From: Actinopolyspora biskrensis
Lineage (GTDB): Bacteria; Actinomycetota; Actinomycetes; Mycobacteriales; Pseudonocardiaceae
Direction of reading: 5' to 3'
DNA: 64,000 bases
NCBI RefSeq assembly: GCF_013408175.1
Contig: NZ_JACBYW010000001.1
Span: forward strand, 868,001-932,000
The notes below the pieces were generated by a model, which worked only from the letters and a program-made list of their open reading frames with translations, did not search any database and had not been told where the DNA came from. Positions 17,439 through 25,847 of this stretch are shown in pieces (position 1 is the stretch's first letter; each line of letters begins with the position of its first letter). The position numbers and the translations under genes were made by a program.

Positions 17439-19751
17439 GTGTCCGCGGCACGCCCGACGGTGTTTCGTGTCGTGCGGGCTGAAGCGCTGCTGCTCGCCGT
17501 TCCGGGTGTGCTGCTGGTGGCGACGCTCGGCGCCGTGCCGCTCGCCCGCCGGTTCGGTGTGGGCGCCGGATATCCGCTGGCCGTGCTCTCCGCGGGTGCC
17601 GGGGTCCTGCTGCTGACTCTGCTCGGGGACGCGCTCGAGGACCCGATCACGGTGGCGGGGGCGTGGATCCCGGCGCTGGGAGCACAGTGGAGCCTGCGGC
17701 TCGACGCGTTGGGCCTCGTCTTCGCCCTGGTGGTCACCTTCGTGGGTGCGGTGGTGCTGGCCTATTCGCCACGGTATCTCCACGGCGGGGAGACCGATCC
17801 GGCGCGCTACTACGGTGCGCTGGCGGGATTCGCGGCGGCGATGACGCTGCTGGTGCTCGCCGGGGACGCGCTCGTGCTGTACGTCGGGTGGGAGATCACG
17901 ACCCTGACCTCCTACTTGCTCATCGCGTCGGTGCGGGCCGGACGCCGCGCCGCGACGCGCGCCCTGCTGATCACGTTCGTCGGTGGGCTGGCGCTGCTGG
18001 CCGCGATCCTGCTGGCCGGGGCCTGGTTGAACACCGTGGCGCTGACCGAGCTCACCGATCCGGCCCGCTGGTCCGGGGAGCCGCTGGTGCCGTTCCTGGT
18101 GCTGCTGGTCGTCGCCGCCGCGGTGAAATCGGTGCAGGTGCCGTTCCACGTGTGGCTGCCGACCGCGATGGTGGCCCCCACCCCGGTCAGCGCCTACCTG
18201 CACGCCGCGGCGATGGTGACGGCGGGGCTCTACCTGCTGCTGCGCTTCGCGGAACCGATCGGTACTCAACCGGCTGTCGGGGCGGCTGTCGCCGCGCTCG
18301 GGGCGGTCACCGCGCTGTTCGCCGCGGCGGCGGCCGTGCGCCGCGGCGACATGAAGGAGCTGCTGGCGTTCTCGACGATCAGTCAGCTCGGTTTCATGAT
18401 GGCGCTGGTCGGCATCGGCACCCGGGACGCGATCACCGGTGCTGTCGTCTACTTCCTGGCGCACGCCACGTACAAGAGCGCGCTGTTCTTGTGCGCCGGG
18501 GCTTACGACCACGCGGTGGGCTCGCGGGCACTGCCCGAACTCGCCGGATCGGATCGTCGGTTGCCGCTGACCACCGGCGCGATGGTGTTGGCGTGCTTGT
18601 CGATGGCCGGTCTGCCGCCGGCGTTGGGCTACGTCGGCAAGGAAGCGGCGCTCAAGGGGGCGCTGCACCCTCCCGACGTGCTGCGCTTCGCGGTGCTGGC
18701 CTGCATCGTGGCGGCGCAGGCGCTCACGGTCGCCTACAGCGTTCGTCTCGCGAGCGCCCCGTTCCGGCGCGGGGCACGCACTCGTCCCGGGGAGCTCCAG
18801 CCGCCCGGCGCGTCGGAGTGGCCGATGGCGTTGTGGCCTGCCGCGTTGGCCGTGGTGACGGTCTGGCTGGGGACGGCCACCACGGTGCTCACGCCGTTGA
18901 CGGACGCCGCCGCCGAGGTCGCGGCGGGAGCACCTCCCGCCACCTCGCCCGCCCTGTGGCACGGGGTCACTCCGGCGTTCCTCGTCTCGCTGGGGATCTT
19001 CGGCGCAGGCGGGGTGCTGTTCGTGCTGTGGCGGGTACGGGGCTGGTGGCGGTTGCTGCCGGACGAGATCGGTTCCCGGGCGCTCGACGCCTTCGGACGT
19101 CTCCTGCGGGCCTGTGGGCGTCCCGTCGAGCGGATCCTCGTGAGCCCGGCACCGGCGACCCACTTGACGATCGTGTTCCTGGTTTCCTCCGTGGTGGTGT
19201 GGGCGGCGCTGCTCGCGTTTCCCGCGACGATCGGTCCCGCGGGGGAGGCGGCACCGCGTTGGGGGGTTTCGGTGCTGATCGCGGTCGCCGCCGTGGCCGT
19301 CGCGGTGACGAAGAACTGGCTGACGGCGTTCGCGACGTTGGCCGCGGTGGGGTTTCTGGTCGCGGCGTGGTACGTCCTGCTCGGCGCGCCGCAACTCGCG
19401 GCCGTGCAGCTCGTCGTCGACGGTCTGACGGTGATACTGGCGTTGTTCGTCCTCCGGCACCTGCCACGCAGGTACGTCGACGTGCAGTGGCCCCGTCGGG
19501 CGTGGGCCGCGGGCGTTGCCCTCGCCGGGGGCGTCACGTTCGCGGGCTTGTCGCTGTTCCAGCGCGACGCGTCCCCGCCACCGGCGTCCGAGTCCTATCT
19601 CGCCGAAGCGCGTTCCTCGAGTACCGGAAACGTGGTCACCGAGATCCTGAGTCACTACCGCGCGCTGGACACGCTCGGCGAGACCGCGGTGATCGCGGTG
19701 GCCGCGATCGGCGTCGTCGCCGTGCTGCGCACGCGGAGGGGGCGGTCATGA
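17439..19751 (+). CDS. mnhA: Mrp/Mnh Na+/H+ antiporter subunit A
   Basis: 770 residues, large membrane subunit homologous to complex I NuoL. The NuoL-like core has LYVGWEITTLTSYLLIASV, KSVQVPFHVWLPTAMVAPTPVSAYLHAAAMVTAGLYLL (proton-channel Lys and His), FSTISQLGFMMALVGIG and YFLAHATYKSALFLCAGAYDH. The C-terminal part after about residue 590 is the MrpA-specific extension with more membrane helices. The GTG at 17439 is taken as start; an internal GTG nearby is also possible and no strong ribosome site is visible. The stop overlaps mnhB by ATGA. It works only as part of the whole seven-subunit complex exchanging cytoplasmic Na+ for H+. Confidence 0.9.
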   Translation: MSAARPTVFRVVRAEALLLAVPGVLLVATLGAVPLARRFGVGAGYPLAVLSAGAGVLLLTLLGDALEDPITVAGAWIPALGAQWSLRLDALGLVFALVVTFVGAVVLAYSPRYLHGGETDPARYYGALAGFAAAMTLLVLAGDALVLYVGWEITTLTSYLLIASVRAGRRAATRALLITFVGGLALLAAILLAGAWLNTVALTELTDPARWSGEPLVPFLVLLVVAAAVKSVQVPFHVWLPTAMVAPTPVSAYLHAAAMVTAGLYLLLRFAEPIGTQPAVGAAVAALGAVTALFAAAAAVRRGDMKELLAFSTISQLGFMMALVGIGTRDAITGAVVYFLAHATYKSALFLCAGAYDHAVGSRALPELAGSDRRLPLTTGAMVLACLSMAGLPPALGYVGKEAALKGALHPPDVLRFAVLACIVAAQALTVAYSVRLASAPFRRGARTRPGELQPPGASEWPMALWPAALAVVTVWLGTATTVLTPLTDAAAEVAAGAPPATSPALWHGVTPAFLVSLGIFGAGGVLFVLWRVRGWWRLLPDEIGSRALDAFGRLLRACGRPVERILVSPAPATHLTIVFLVSSVVVWAALLAFPATIGPAGEAAPRWGVSVLIAVAAVAVAVTKNWLTAFATLAAVGFLVAAWYVLLGAPQLAAVQLVVDGLTVILALFVLRHLPRRYVDVQWPRRAWAAGVALAGGVTFAGLSLFQRDASPPPASESYLAEARSSSTGNVVTEILSHYRALDTLGETAVIAVAAIGVVAVLRTRRGRS

Positions 19752-20164
19752 ACACGCTGATCAGCCGGATCGCCGCCCGCGTGATCACTCCGCTGGCCGT
19801 GGTGCTGGGAGTCCTGCTGTATCTGCGGGGCCATTTCACGCTGGGCGGTGGGTTCCTCGCCGCCGTGGTGATCGGGATCGCCGCCGTGTTCCGCCACATC
19901 ACGATCGGGGCGAAATCCGTCGAACGGCTCCTCGACCGCGGAACCGGTGATGTCGTCGGTGCCGGGATACTGCTGATGATTCTCTACGGTTTCGCGGGAT
20001 ACCTGTGGGGAGGCGGGTTCTTCGCCTCGGCTGAGCTGCATCTGCGACTTCCCGTTCTCGGTGAGGTGGCGGTGCCCTCGACGCTGCTGTTCGAACTGGG
20101 GATCGCGCTGACCGTGTTGGGCATCGTGGTGGCCGTCATTCACGAACTCGGGGGAGAGCGATGA
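19748..20164 (+). CDS. mnhB: Mrp/Mnh antiporter subunit B
   Basis: 138 residues, four membrane helices of the MnhB domain: RVITPLAVVLGVLLYLRGHFTLGGGFLAAVVIGIAAVFRHI is the signature first half, followed by GAGILLMILYGFAGYLWGG and LFELGIALTVLGIVVAVIHEL. It overlaps mnhA and mnhC by 4 bp on each side (ATGA), showing tight coupling in the operon. It is a membrane subunit of the multi-subunit Na+/H+ antiporter. Confidence 0.9.
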   Translation: MNTLISRIAARVITPLAVVLGVLLYLRGHFTLGGGFLAAVVIGIAAVFRHITIGAKSVERLLDRGTGDVVGAGILLMILYGFAGYLWGGGFFASAELHLRLPVLGEVAVPSTLLFELGIALTVLGIVVAVIHELGGER

Positions 20165-20523
20165 GCGCCGCGATCGCGACCGGAGCGCTCGCCGCGGCGG
20201 GGATCTACCTGCTGCTCCACGGAAGTCTCGTCCGCGTGGTGATCGGTTTCCTGCTGCTGCAGCACGCGGTCAACCTCCTGCTGGTCACCGCGCGCTCGCC
20301 CCAGCGGGAGGAGGCGCCGATCCTGCCCGCGACCGTGCCGCAGGACCCGCTCGGGCAGGCGTTCGTGCTCACCGCGATCGTGATCGGTTTCGCATCGGTG
20401 ATATTCCTGCTGGCGCTCACGCTGCGGTACGTGCGGGAGGCCCGCGCGGCCGGACCGGCCGACCGGAACAGCAGCGCGGTCGGCGACACCCCTCGGGAAG
20501 GAGGGGACCACGCATCATGGTGA
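20161..20523 (+). CDS. mnhC: Mrp/Mnh antiporter subunit C (NuoK-like)
   Basis: 120 residues with three predicted helices, homologous to NuoK. LYLLLHGSLVRVVIGFLLLQHAVNLLLVTA carries the family's HG and N motifs, and DPLGQAFVLTAIVIGFASVIFLLALTLRY is the conserved last helix with the DPLxQALVLTAIVI signature. The C-terminal 25 residues are polar and cytoplasmic. It overlaps mnhB by 4 bp and mnhD by 7 bp. Confidence 0.9.
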   Translation: MSAAIATGALAAAGIYLLLHGSLVRVVIGFLLLQHAVNLLLVTARSPQREEAPILPATVPQDPLGQAFVLTAIVIGFASVIFLLALTLRYVREARAAGPADRNSSAVGDTPREGGDHASW

Positions 20524-21968
20524 GTACCCAGCTGCTGCTGTTGAGCCCGCTGATCGCGCCGCTGGCCGCGGCGGCGTTCGCGGCGCTCGGGCGACGCTGG
20601 AACGGCGTCCAGCGTGCGGTCACCATCGCGGCGCTCGTGGTGGTGATCGCCGCGGGGGTGCTGCTCGTCGTCGAGTCGTTGTCCTCGGGGGTCGTGTCCA
20701 CGGTCGTGGGGGGCGAGAGTTCCCTGACCGGCATCGCGTTGACGGCCGATCCGTTCGGAGCGGCGCTCGTGGCGGCCATCGGACTGCTGGCGGCGGTGGT
20801 CACCGCGACGATGGCCATGACCGGTGACGATCACTCGCCCTTCCTGCAGCCGTTGATGTTGGTGCTGATCGGTGGGGCCTCCGGCAGCTTCATCGCCGGT
20901 GACCTGTTCAACCTCTTCGTGTTCTTCGAGGTGGTGCTCATCGGCAGCTACGTGCTGCTGGTCCTGCTCGGCGGACTGCCCCGGTTGCACGCGGCCAGCG
21001 TCTACGTCACGGTCAACTTGATCGGGACGATGCTGCTGCTGACCGGGATCGCCGGTGTTTTCGCCGCGACGGGCACCGTGAACCTGGCGCAGCTGGCCCA
21101 GCAGCCGGTGGTCGAGTCCGGGGCCATGCCGGGGGCAGTGCTGGTGGTGCTGGCCTTCACGCTCAAGGCCGGTCTGCTGCCGTTCTCCGGCTGGCTCGCC
21201 GTTGGTTATCCCGCTGCCCAGCGCACCACGATGGCGTTGTTCGCGGGCACGCTGACCACCGTCGGTGTGGCAGCGCTGTACCGGGTGGTGCTGCTGGCCT
21301 TCGACGGTTCGGCCGTCCTGCGGAGCGGTGTTCTCGTCGTCGCCGTGGCGACCCTGCTGCTCGCGTCGGTGGCGGCCGTGGCGGCGAAACAGCACGGGCG
21401 GGTTCTCGGGTTGCTGATCGTGACTCAGGTCGGGTTCATGGCCGCCGGTTTCGGTCTGGGAACCGTTGCCGCCGTGACCGCGGGGGTGTTCTTCGTCCTG
21501 CAGGACGTGGTCATCAAGGCAGCCGCCATTCTGGCCTATCGTCCGCTCGGTGATTCCCCCGTACCCGCGGGAGGGGTGCGGGCGGTGGCTTTGACCGGTT
21601 TCGCGCTGCTCGCGTCGTCGCTGGTGGGGATTCCGCCACTGGCCGGTTTCGTCGGCAAGGCGTTGCTCGTGGAAGCCGCCTTCGACGCGGGCTCGGTCGT
21701 GGTGGCCGTCGCGGTCCTGGTGGCCTCCGCGGCGACGCTCGCGGCCCTGCTGCCGCTGTGGTGGCATGTGAGCGGGCGGGGGGACACCGAGCCCGGCAGC
21801 GGGACGAGCTCCGCACGGCTGTCGGCGTGCGTCGCTCCCGCCGTGGCGGTCGCCGTGGCCGCCCTGGTGGTCGGGATCGTTCCCGGATGGCTGCTCACGG
21901 TCGCCGAAGGATCGGCGGAGGTGCTCGTCGACCCCGCCGCGTACGCACGGCAGGTGCTCGGGTCATGA
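20517..21968 (+). CDS. mnhD: Mrp/Mnh antiporter subunit D (NuoN/NuoM-like)
   Basis: 483 residues, about 14 membrane helices, complex I antiporter-like. Signatures are GDLFNLFVFFEVVLIGSYVLLVLLGG (conserved Glu of the proton channel), FTLKAGLLPFSGWLAVGYPAAQRTTMALFAGTLTTVGVAALYR (Lys and the LPxSGWL motif) and GIPPLAGFVGKALLVEAAF. The start overlaps the end of mnhC by 7 bp and the stop overlaps mnhE (ATGA). With MnhA it forms the proton-translocating part. Confidence 0.9.
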   Translation: MVSTQLLLLSPLIAPLAAAAFAALGRRWNGVQRAVTIAALVVVIAAGVLLVVESLSSGVVSTVVGGESSLTGIALTADPFGAALVAAIGLLAAVVTATMAMTGDDHSPFLQPLMLVLIGGASGSFIAGDLFNLFVFFEVVLIGSYVLLVLLGGLPRLHAASVYVTVNLIGTMLLLTGIAGVFAATGTVNLAQLAQQPVVESGAMPGAVLVVLAFTLKAGLLPFSGWLAVGYPAAQRTTMALFAGTLTTVGVAALYRVVLLAFDGSAVLRSGVLVVAVATLLLASVAAVAAKQHGRVLGLLIVTQVGFMAAGFGLGTVAAVTAGVFFVLQDVVIKAAAILAYRPLGDSPVPAGGVRAVALTGFALLASSLVGIPPLAGFVGKALLVEAAFDAGSVVVAVAVLVASAATLAALLPLWWHVSGRGDTEPGSGTSSARLSACVAPAVAVAVAALVVGIVPGWLLTVAEGSAEVLVDPAAYARQVLGS

Positions 21969-22294
21969 CTCCGCTGCGACGTGTTCCACGGCTGGCGGCG
22001 CTGGTGCTGACCTTCGCGGGCCAACTCGTACGTGCCAACTTCGAGGTGACCCGCACAGTGGTCACTCCGGGAACGGTCGATGCCGCGGTGCTCGCCCTCG
22101 AGCTGGAAACCGGCAATCCGTGGTTGATCACCACGCTCGCGAACCTGATCTCGCTGACGCCCGGCACGCTCACGCTCGACGTGGCCGAGGATCGGAGCAG
22201 CATGTACGTCCACGTGCTCGCGACCCGCCCGTTGGAGGACCGCCGGGACGATCTCCGCAAGATGCAGCGTCTGCTCCTGGAGGCGGTGGGATGA
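21965..22294 (+). CDS. mnhE: Mrp/Mnh antiporter subunit E
   Basis: 109 residues, shorter than most MnhE (about 150-160), so an N-terminal helix may be lacking or the start may be elsewhere; the in-frame extension upstream overlaps mnhD and is Arg/Gly-rich. Family blocks are present: VRANFEVTRTVVTP, LALELETGNPWLITTLANLISLTPGTLTLDVAEDRSSMYVHVL. A structural membrane subunit needed for complex assembly. It overlaps mnhD and mnhF by 4 bp. Confidence 0.88.
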   Translation: MTPLRRVPRLAALVLTFAGQLVRANFEVTRTVVTPGTVDAAVLALELETGNPWLITTLANLISLTPGTLTLDVAEDRSSMYVHVLATRPLEDRRDDLRKMQRLLLEAVG

Positions 22295-22566
22295 CACCGG
22301 TGGATCTGCCGCTGGCCGTGCTCGCGATCGGGTTCGCGCTCGCGTTGGGGCGTGTCGCGTGGGGACCGTCGCCCGCCGACCGGGTGATCGCCGCCGAGCT
22401 CGCCTTCGTCGTGCTGCTCGCCGGGTTGGGGCTGCTCGCCGTGCGGCTCGAGTCCACGCACGTGCTCACCGTCGCGGTCGTGGTCGCGCTGCTCCAGTTC
22501 GTCACCACGGCCGCGCTGGCCTATCTGATCCAGCGCACCCACACGGGTGAGGAGGATTCGGAATGA
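22291..22566 (+). CDS. mnhF: Mrp/Mnh antiporter subunit F
   Basis: 91 residues with three helices. GRVAWGPSPADRVIAAELAF corresponds to the GPTxxDRVVA motif of MnhF, followed by LLAVRLESTHVLTVAVVVALLQFVTTAALAYLI. It overlaps mnhE and mnhG by 4 bp. A small membrane subunit, implicated in other species in bile-salt or cholate efflux; here only the antiporter role is inferred. Confidence 0.88.
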   Translation: MTPVDLPLAVLAIGFALALGRVAWGPSPADRVIAAELAFVVLLAGLGLLAVRLESTHVLTVAVVVALLQFVTTAALAYLIQRTHTGEEDSE

Positions 22567-22913
22567 TCTGGGCGGGCACGGTCGTCGCGACCCTCGGCGC
22601 GCTGCTGTGCCTGATCGCCGCCGTGGGGTTGGTACGGCTGTCCGACCCGCTCTCCCGGCTGCAGGCGGTGACCAAGGCCAGCACGCTCGGACTCGCGCTC
22701 TCGCTGATCGGGGCGGTGCTCGCCCTGCCCGCTGTGGATATCGCGGTGAAGGCCGTGATCGTCGTGGTCTTCTACTGGCTGGTGGCCCCGGTGTCCGGGC
22801 ATCTCATCGGGCGGGCCGCCTACCGCACCGAGCCCGGAAGGGAGCTGCGGGTCGACGAAGCCGTCGAGCACTTCGAGCCCCCGGGCGGCGAACATTCGGA
22901 CGGACGGGCTTGA
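22563..22913 (+). CDS. mnhG: Mrp/Mnh antiporter subunit G
   Basis: 116 residues, last gene of the operon, with three helices. AVGLVRLSDPLSRLQAVTKASTLGLALSLIGAVL is the PhaG/MnhG signature, and VVVFYWLVAPVSGHLIGRAAYR completes the fold. The C-terminal 30 residues are polar. It overlaps mnhF by 4 bp. No terminator hairpin is obvious after it; an IS110 remnant begins about 210 bp downstream. Confidence 0.9.
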   Translation: MIWAGTVVATLGALLCLIAAVGLVRLSDPLSRLQAVTKASTLGLALSLIGAVLALPAVDIAVKAVIVVVFYWLVAPVSGHLIGRAAYRTEPGRELRVDEAVEHFEPPGGEHSDGRA

Positions 22914-23125
22914 GCGCTTGGCCGGAGGTGTGTCCGCCGCACCGCTCCCGGGAGCACGGTCGTGTGAACCTCTGGGGAGGGACTCGTGACACCTGTCTCG
23001 TTCCGGTGCTGGCGCTCAGCGCGGGGCGTGACCACCGACTCGCCGCTGAACAACGGGTCGAGACGCCGGTTCCGGGGGTCGGCGTCCGCAGCCTGATCCG
23101 TCTCGGGGTGGTGGGGGAGTCTCCG

Positions 23126-23697
23126 GGGACGACAAGTTCTGCGGGGTGGACGTCGGTAAGGGCGAGCATCACGTCATCGGCCTGAGCAGCGAAGGAACAC
23201 GGGTCCACGACGCAGTTCCGCCTAACACCGAGGCCGGTCAGCGTGAGGTCTTCGATCGATTGGCCCAGCGTGGTCAGGTGCTGGTCGTGGTCGATCACCC
23301 CTGACTCGGTCGGGGCGCTACCAGCCGGCGGCCCGTGCTGATGGTAACGAGCAGACCGTCTCCGTAGCGGGCACCCGAACTGCGGAAACAGTGCTACCGG
23401 AAAGCGACCGAGACCCTGAAAATCGTACTGTCCCAACACACGACCACCGCGGGTGAGTTCGATACGTTGCTGAAGGCCCGTCCTCTTTCCGAAGTCCCAA
23501 CGTCGATGCCCGGCATCGGTGATGCCGACCACCGCCCACCTCCTGCTCGAAGTCGGCGACGATTCGGCCTTCACCGTCCCAGGGCATCTGACCGTCTGTG
23601 CCGGACTGGCCCCGAGCACCAGACCGCCCCACTGGTCGCGCGACCTTGAACAGAGCCGAACCTACCTGACGGCCCCGAGCGTCATGGGGGTATCTGG
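23126..23697 (+). pseudogene. IS110-family transposase remnant
   Basis: The first part encodes FCGVDVGKGEHHVIGLSSEG and DRLAQRGQVLVVVDHP, the RuvC-like DEDD N-terminal domain of IS110 transposases, and stops at TGA 23302-23304. After lost or scrambled sequence, LLKARPLSEVPTSMPGIG and, in another frame, LLLEVGDDSAFTVPGHLTVCAGLAPSTR correspond to the C-terminal Transposase_20 domain. At least two frame changes and a missing C-terminus show it is dead. It ends at the stop codon of the ALDH gene. Confidence 0.8.
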
Positions 23698-25122
23698 CTA
23701 GACCAGGTGCATGACGTGTTTGATCCGGGTGTATTCGTCGAGTCCGTAGAGGGAGAGGTCCTTGCCGAAACCGGATTGCTTGAATCCGCCGTGGGGCATT
23801 TCGGCGGGCAGCGGGAGGTGGGTGTTGACCCACACGCAGCCGTAGTCCAATTCGCTGGAGGCGCGCATCGCGGTGCGGTGGACCCGGGTGTGTACGGATG
23901 CGGCCAAGCCGTAGTCCGCCGCGTTGGCCGTGGAGATCACGTCTTGGTCGGCGGAGAACCGTTCGACCGTGACCACCGGGCCGAACAGCTCGTCCCGCAC
24001 GATCGCGTCCTCGTTGGTGACATTGGTGACGATCGTGGGCGGGTGGAAGAAACCGGGACGGTTGAGCGGTTTTCCACCTGTGGTTACCTCGGCGTGGTCG
24101 GGGAGCGCGTCGAGTGCTCGGCCGATCCGATCGATCTGGTTCTGGTTGTTCAGCGGACCGTAGAACGCTGCCACGTCGTCGTCAGGACCGGTGGTGACCA
24201 GGGATGTGGCCTGGTTGGTCAGTTCCGCGATGAAGTCGTCGTGCGCGGTGGAATCGACGAGGATCCGCGTGGCCGCCGTGCAGTCCTGACCGCCGTTGAA
24301 GTACGCGGCGTGTGCGATGTGCCTCGCGGCGCGCGGAACGTCGGCGTCGCCGAAGACGATAGCGGGGGATTTCCCGCCCAGTCCCAGATGCAACCGCTTG
24401 ACACTGGTCAGTGCCGAGGTGGCGATCGCGAGCCCCGAGTCGGTGGCGGCCGTTGCGGAGACGTGCTGAGCCGTCCGGTGGCGGGTGATGTCCGCGGTGG
24501 CGTGTCGATCACCGCAGACCACGTTGACCGTCCCCGGAGGCAGGAGATCGGCGGTGAGGTCGGCGAAAGCCAGCACGCTCAGCGGTGTGTTGCGGGACGG
24601 TTTGAGTACGACAGTGTTACCCGCCGCGAGGGCGGGCGCGAGTTTCCACACCGCCATGAGAAGCGGGTAGTTGAACGGCACCATGTGCGCGCACACGCCG
24701 ATCGGTTCGCGGCGGACGTACGAGGTGTGGTCAGCCATGTACTCACCGGCCGCCGGGGCCAGTGCCGACCGGATCGCGCCCGCGAAGAAGCGGAACACGT
24801 CGACGGCGACCCCGATCTCCTCCACTCGTGTGGTTTCCCGTGGCTTGCCCGTGTTGGCGGACTCGATCCCGGCGAGCCGGCCAGCGTTGCCCTCAACTCT
24901 GTCGGCCACGGCGAGCAGTACGCGCTGACGTTCCCACGGGCTGTACGCCGCCCAAGTCGGAAACGCCGCTGCCGCCGCGGCAAAAGCGCCGTCGATGTCG
25001 GCGCTCCCGGAACGAGCGGCCTCGGCGAACTGGTCACCGGTACACGGATCGATCAACGGGGAGTACGAATCCGTCGCGGTCGGGGACCATCGCCCGTTGA
25101 TGAAGTTCGGGTGGCGATCCAT
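23698..25122 (-). CDS. Aldehyde dehydrogenase family protein lacking the general-base Glu
   Basis: 474 residues of the ALDH superfamily, most like aminobutyraldehyde/betaine-aldehyde dehydrogenases. Present: FNYPLLMAVWKLAPALAAGNTVVLKPS, catalytic Cys281 in FNGGQDCTAATRI, and DELFGPVVTVERF. Abnormal: the usual LELGGKSP reads LGLGGKSP, so the general-base glutamate is Gly247, and the SFTGS cofactor motif reads SATAAT. The fold should form, but NAD-dependent oxidation may be weak or altered. The ATG at 25122 has GAGGAG 8 bp upstream. It is the third gene of the GAD/CoA-transferase operon (11-bp gap). Confidence 0.8.
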   Translation of the reverse strand: MDRHPNFINGRWSPTATDSYSPLIDPCTGDQFAEAARSGSADIDGAFAAAAAAFPTWAAYSPWERQRVLLAVADRVEGNAGRLAGIESANTGKPRETTRVEEIGVAVDVFRFFAGAIRSALAPAAGEYMADHTSYVRREPIGVCAHMVPFNYPLLMAVWKLAPALAAGNTVVLKPSRNTPLSVLAFADLTADLLPPGTVNVVCGDRHATADITRHRTAQHVSATAATDSGLAIATSALTSVKRLHLGLGGKSPAIVFGDADVPRAARHIAHAAYFNGGQDCTAATRILVDSTAHDDFIAELTNQATSLVTTGPDDDVAAFYGPLNNQNQIDRIGRALDALPDHAEVTTGGKPLNRPGFFHPPTIVTNVTNEDAIVRDELFGPVVTVERFSADQDVISTANAADYGLAASVHTRVHRTAMRASSELDYGCVWVNTHLPLPAEMPHGGFKQSGFGKDLSLYGLDEYTRIKHVMHLV

Positions 25123-25133
25123 CGCGCTGCTCC

Positions 25134-25847
25134 TCAAATAACGATGCGGCCGGTTCCGTCGTGGTGCAGGTGCGTCAGCTTCCATGCGTGGTCCCGGGCC
25201 GGTTCGGTGACCGGTTCGCCGCGGTAAATGACCCGGACACCGTCACCGTGGCTGCCGTAGGTACCCGGCGGGTCCCACGCCGGTTGGCCGTCGGAGCGAG
25301 CTGCGGGGACCACGAGCTCCCCTTCGACGAGCTTGGCCAGGCAGGACGCCTGGCGGAGGACGTGGTGGCCGCTGGTGGCCTGATGTGACAGCACTACGGC
25401 CTTGTAGGCCAGCCACAGCCCCCCGGAGGTATCACCGAGGTAATATGGCTGGTACGAGCCGTGCTCCAGCACCGCCCGCGCTTGGGCGACGGCGTCGAAC
25501 GACCGCTCGTCGAACTCGTCCCGCATGGACACCCAAGGCACCCGCAACCGGGCGGCCTCCGTCGCGGGGTCGAGACCCCACCTCTGCCAGGCCGAGCTGC
25601 GGAAGTTGTCGATGACCATGTCGACGTCCCCGGGTGACAGATCGATGACTTCACGGGCGTGCGCGGGACGCAGGTTCTTGTCGTGGTTGATCCAGGACCA
25701 CAATTCGTCGCCGCGGTGCAGTCCTTGGATGGGATCCGGGTGTCCGGCCGGATTGGTCCACTTGGTGACCTCGTAGCCCTGCTCGGCCAAGATCATTCCG
25801 GCGTAGGCGGGCAGGACGTAGGAGCCCAGTTCGAGTACTCGGGTCAT
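25134..25847 (-). CDS. Short class III (CaiB/BaiF-type) CoA-transferase-like protein
   Basis: 237 residues with the N-terminal Rossmann-like part of class III CoA-transferases: MTRVLELGSYVLPAYAGMILAEQGYEVTKW and ELWSWINHDKNLRPAHAREV. SFDAVAQARAVL aligns with the GYDxLAQAxSGL segment that carries the catalytic Asp (here about D118), and YYLGDTSGGLWLAYKAV with the following helix. Family members are usually 380-430 residues, so the C-terminal portion is missing or replaced by a short tail ending near the stop at 25134. The start overlaps the stop of the decarboxylase gene (ATGA) and has GGGAG. It may be a specialised acyl-CoA transferase or a truncated one. Confidence 0.72.
   Translation of the reverse strand: MTRVLELGSYVLPAYAGMILAEQGYEVTKWTNPAGHPDPIQGLHRGDELWSWINHDKNLRPAHAREVIDLSPGDVDMVIDNFRSSAWQRWGLDPATEAARLRVPWVSMRDEFDERSFDAVAQARAVLEHGSYQPYYLGDTSGGLWLAYKAVVLSHQATSGHHVLRQASCLAKLVEGELVVPAARSDGQPAWDPPGTYGSHGDGVRVIYRGEPVTEPARDHAWKLTHLHHDGTGRIVI

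Noticed and set aside
17235-19655. 806-codon open frame on the minus strand
   Set aside because: It is antisense to mnhA, whose membrane-helix and NuoL motifs are clear. The minus-strand product is Arg/Gln/His-rich without family likeness, a by-product of high GC.
20205-21767. 520-codon minus-strand frame
   Set aside because: Antisense to mnhC/mnhD and composed of low-complexity His/Gln/Arg; no start or ribosome site.
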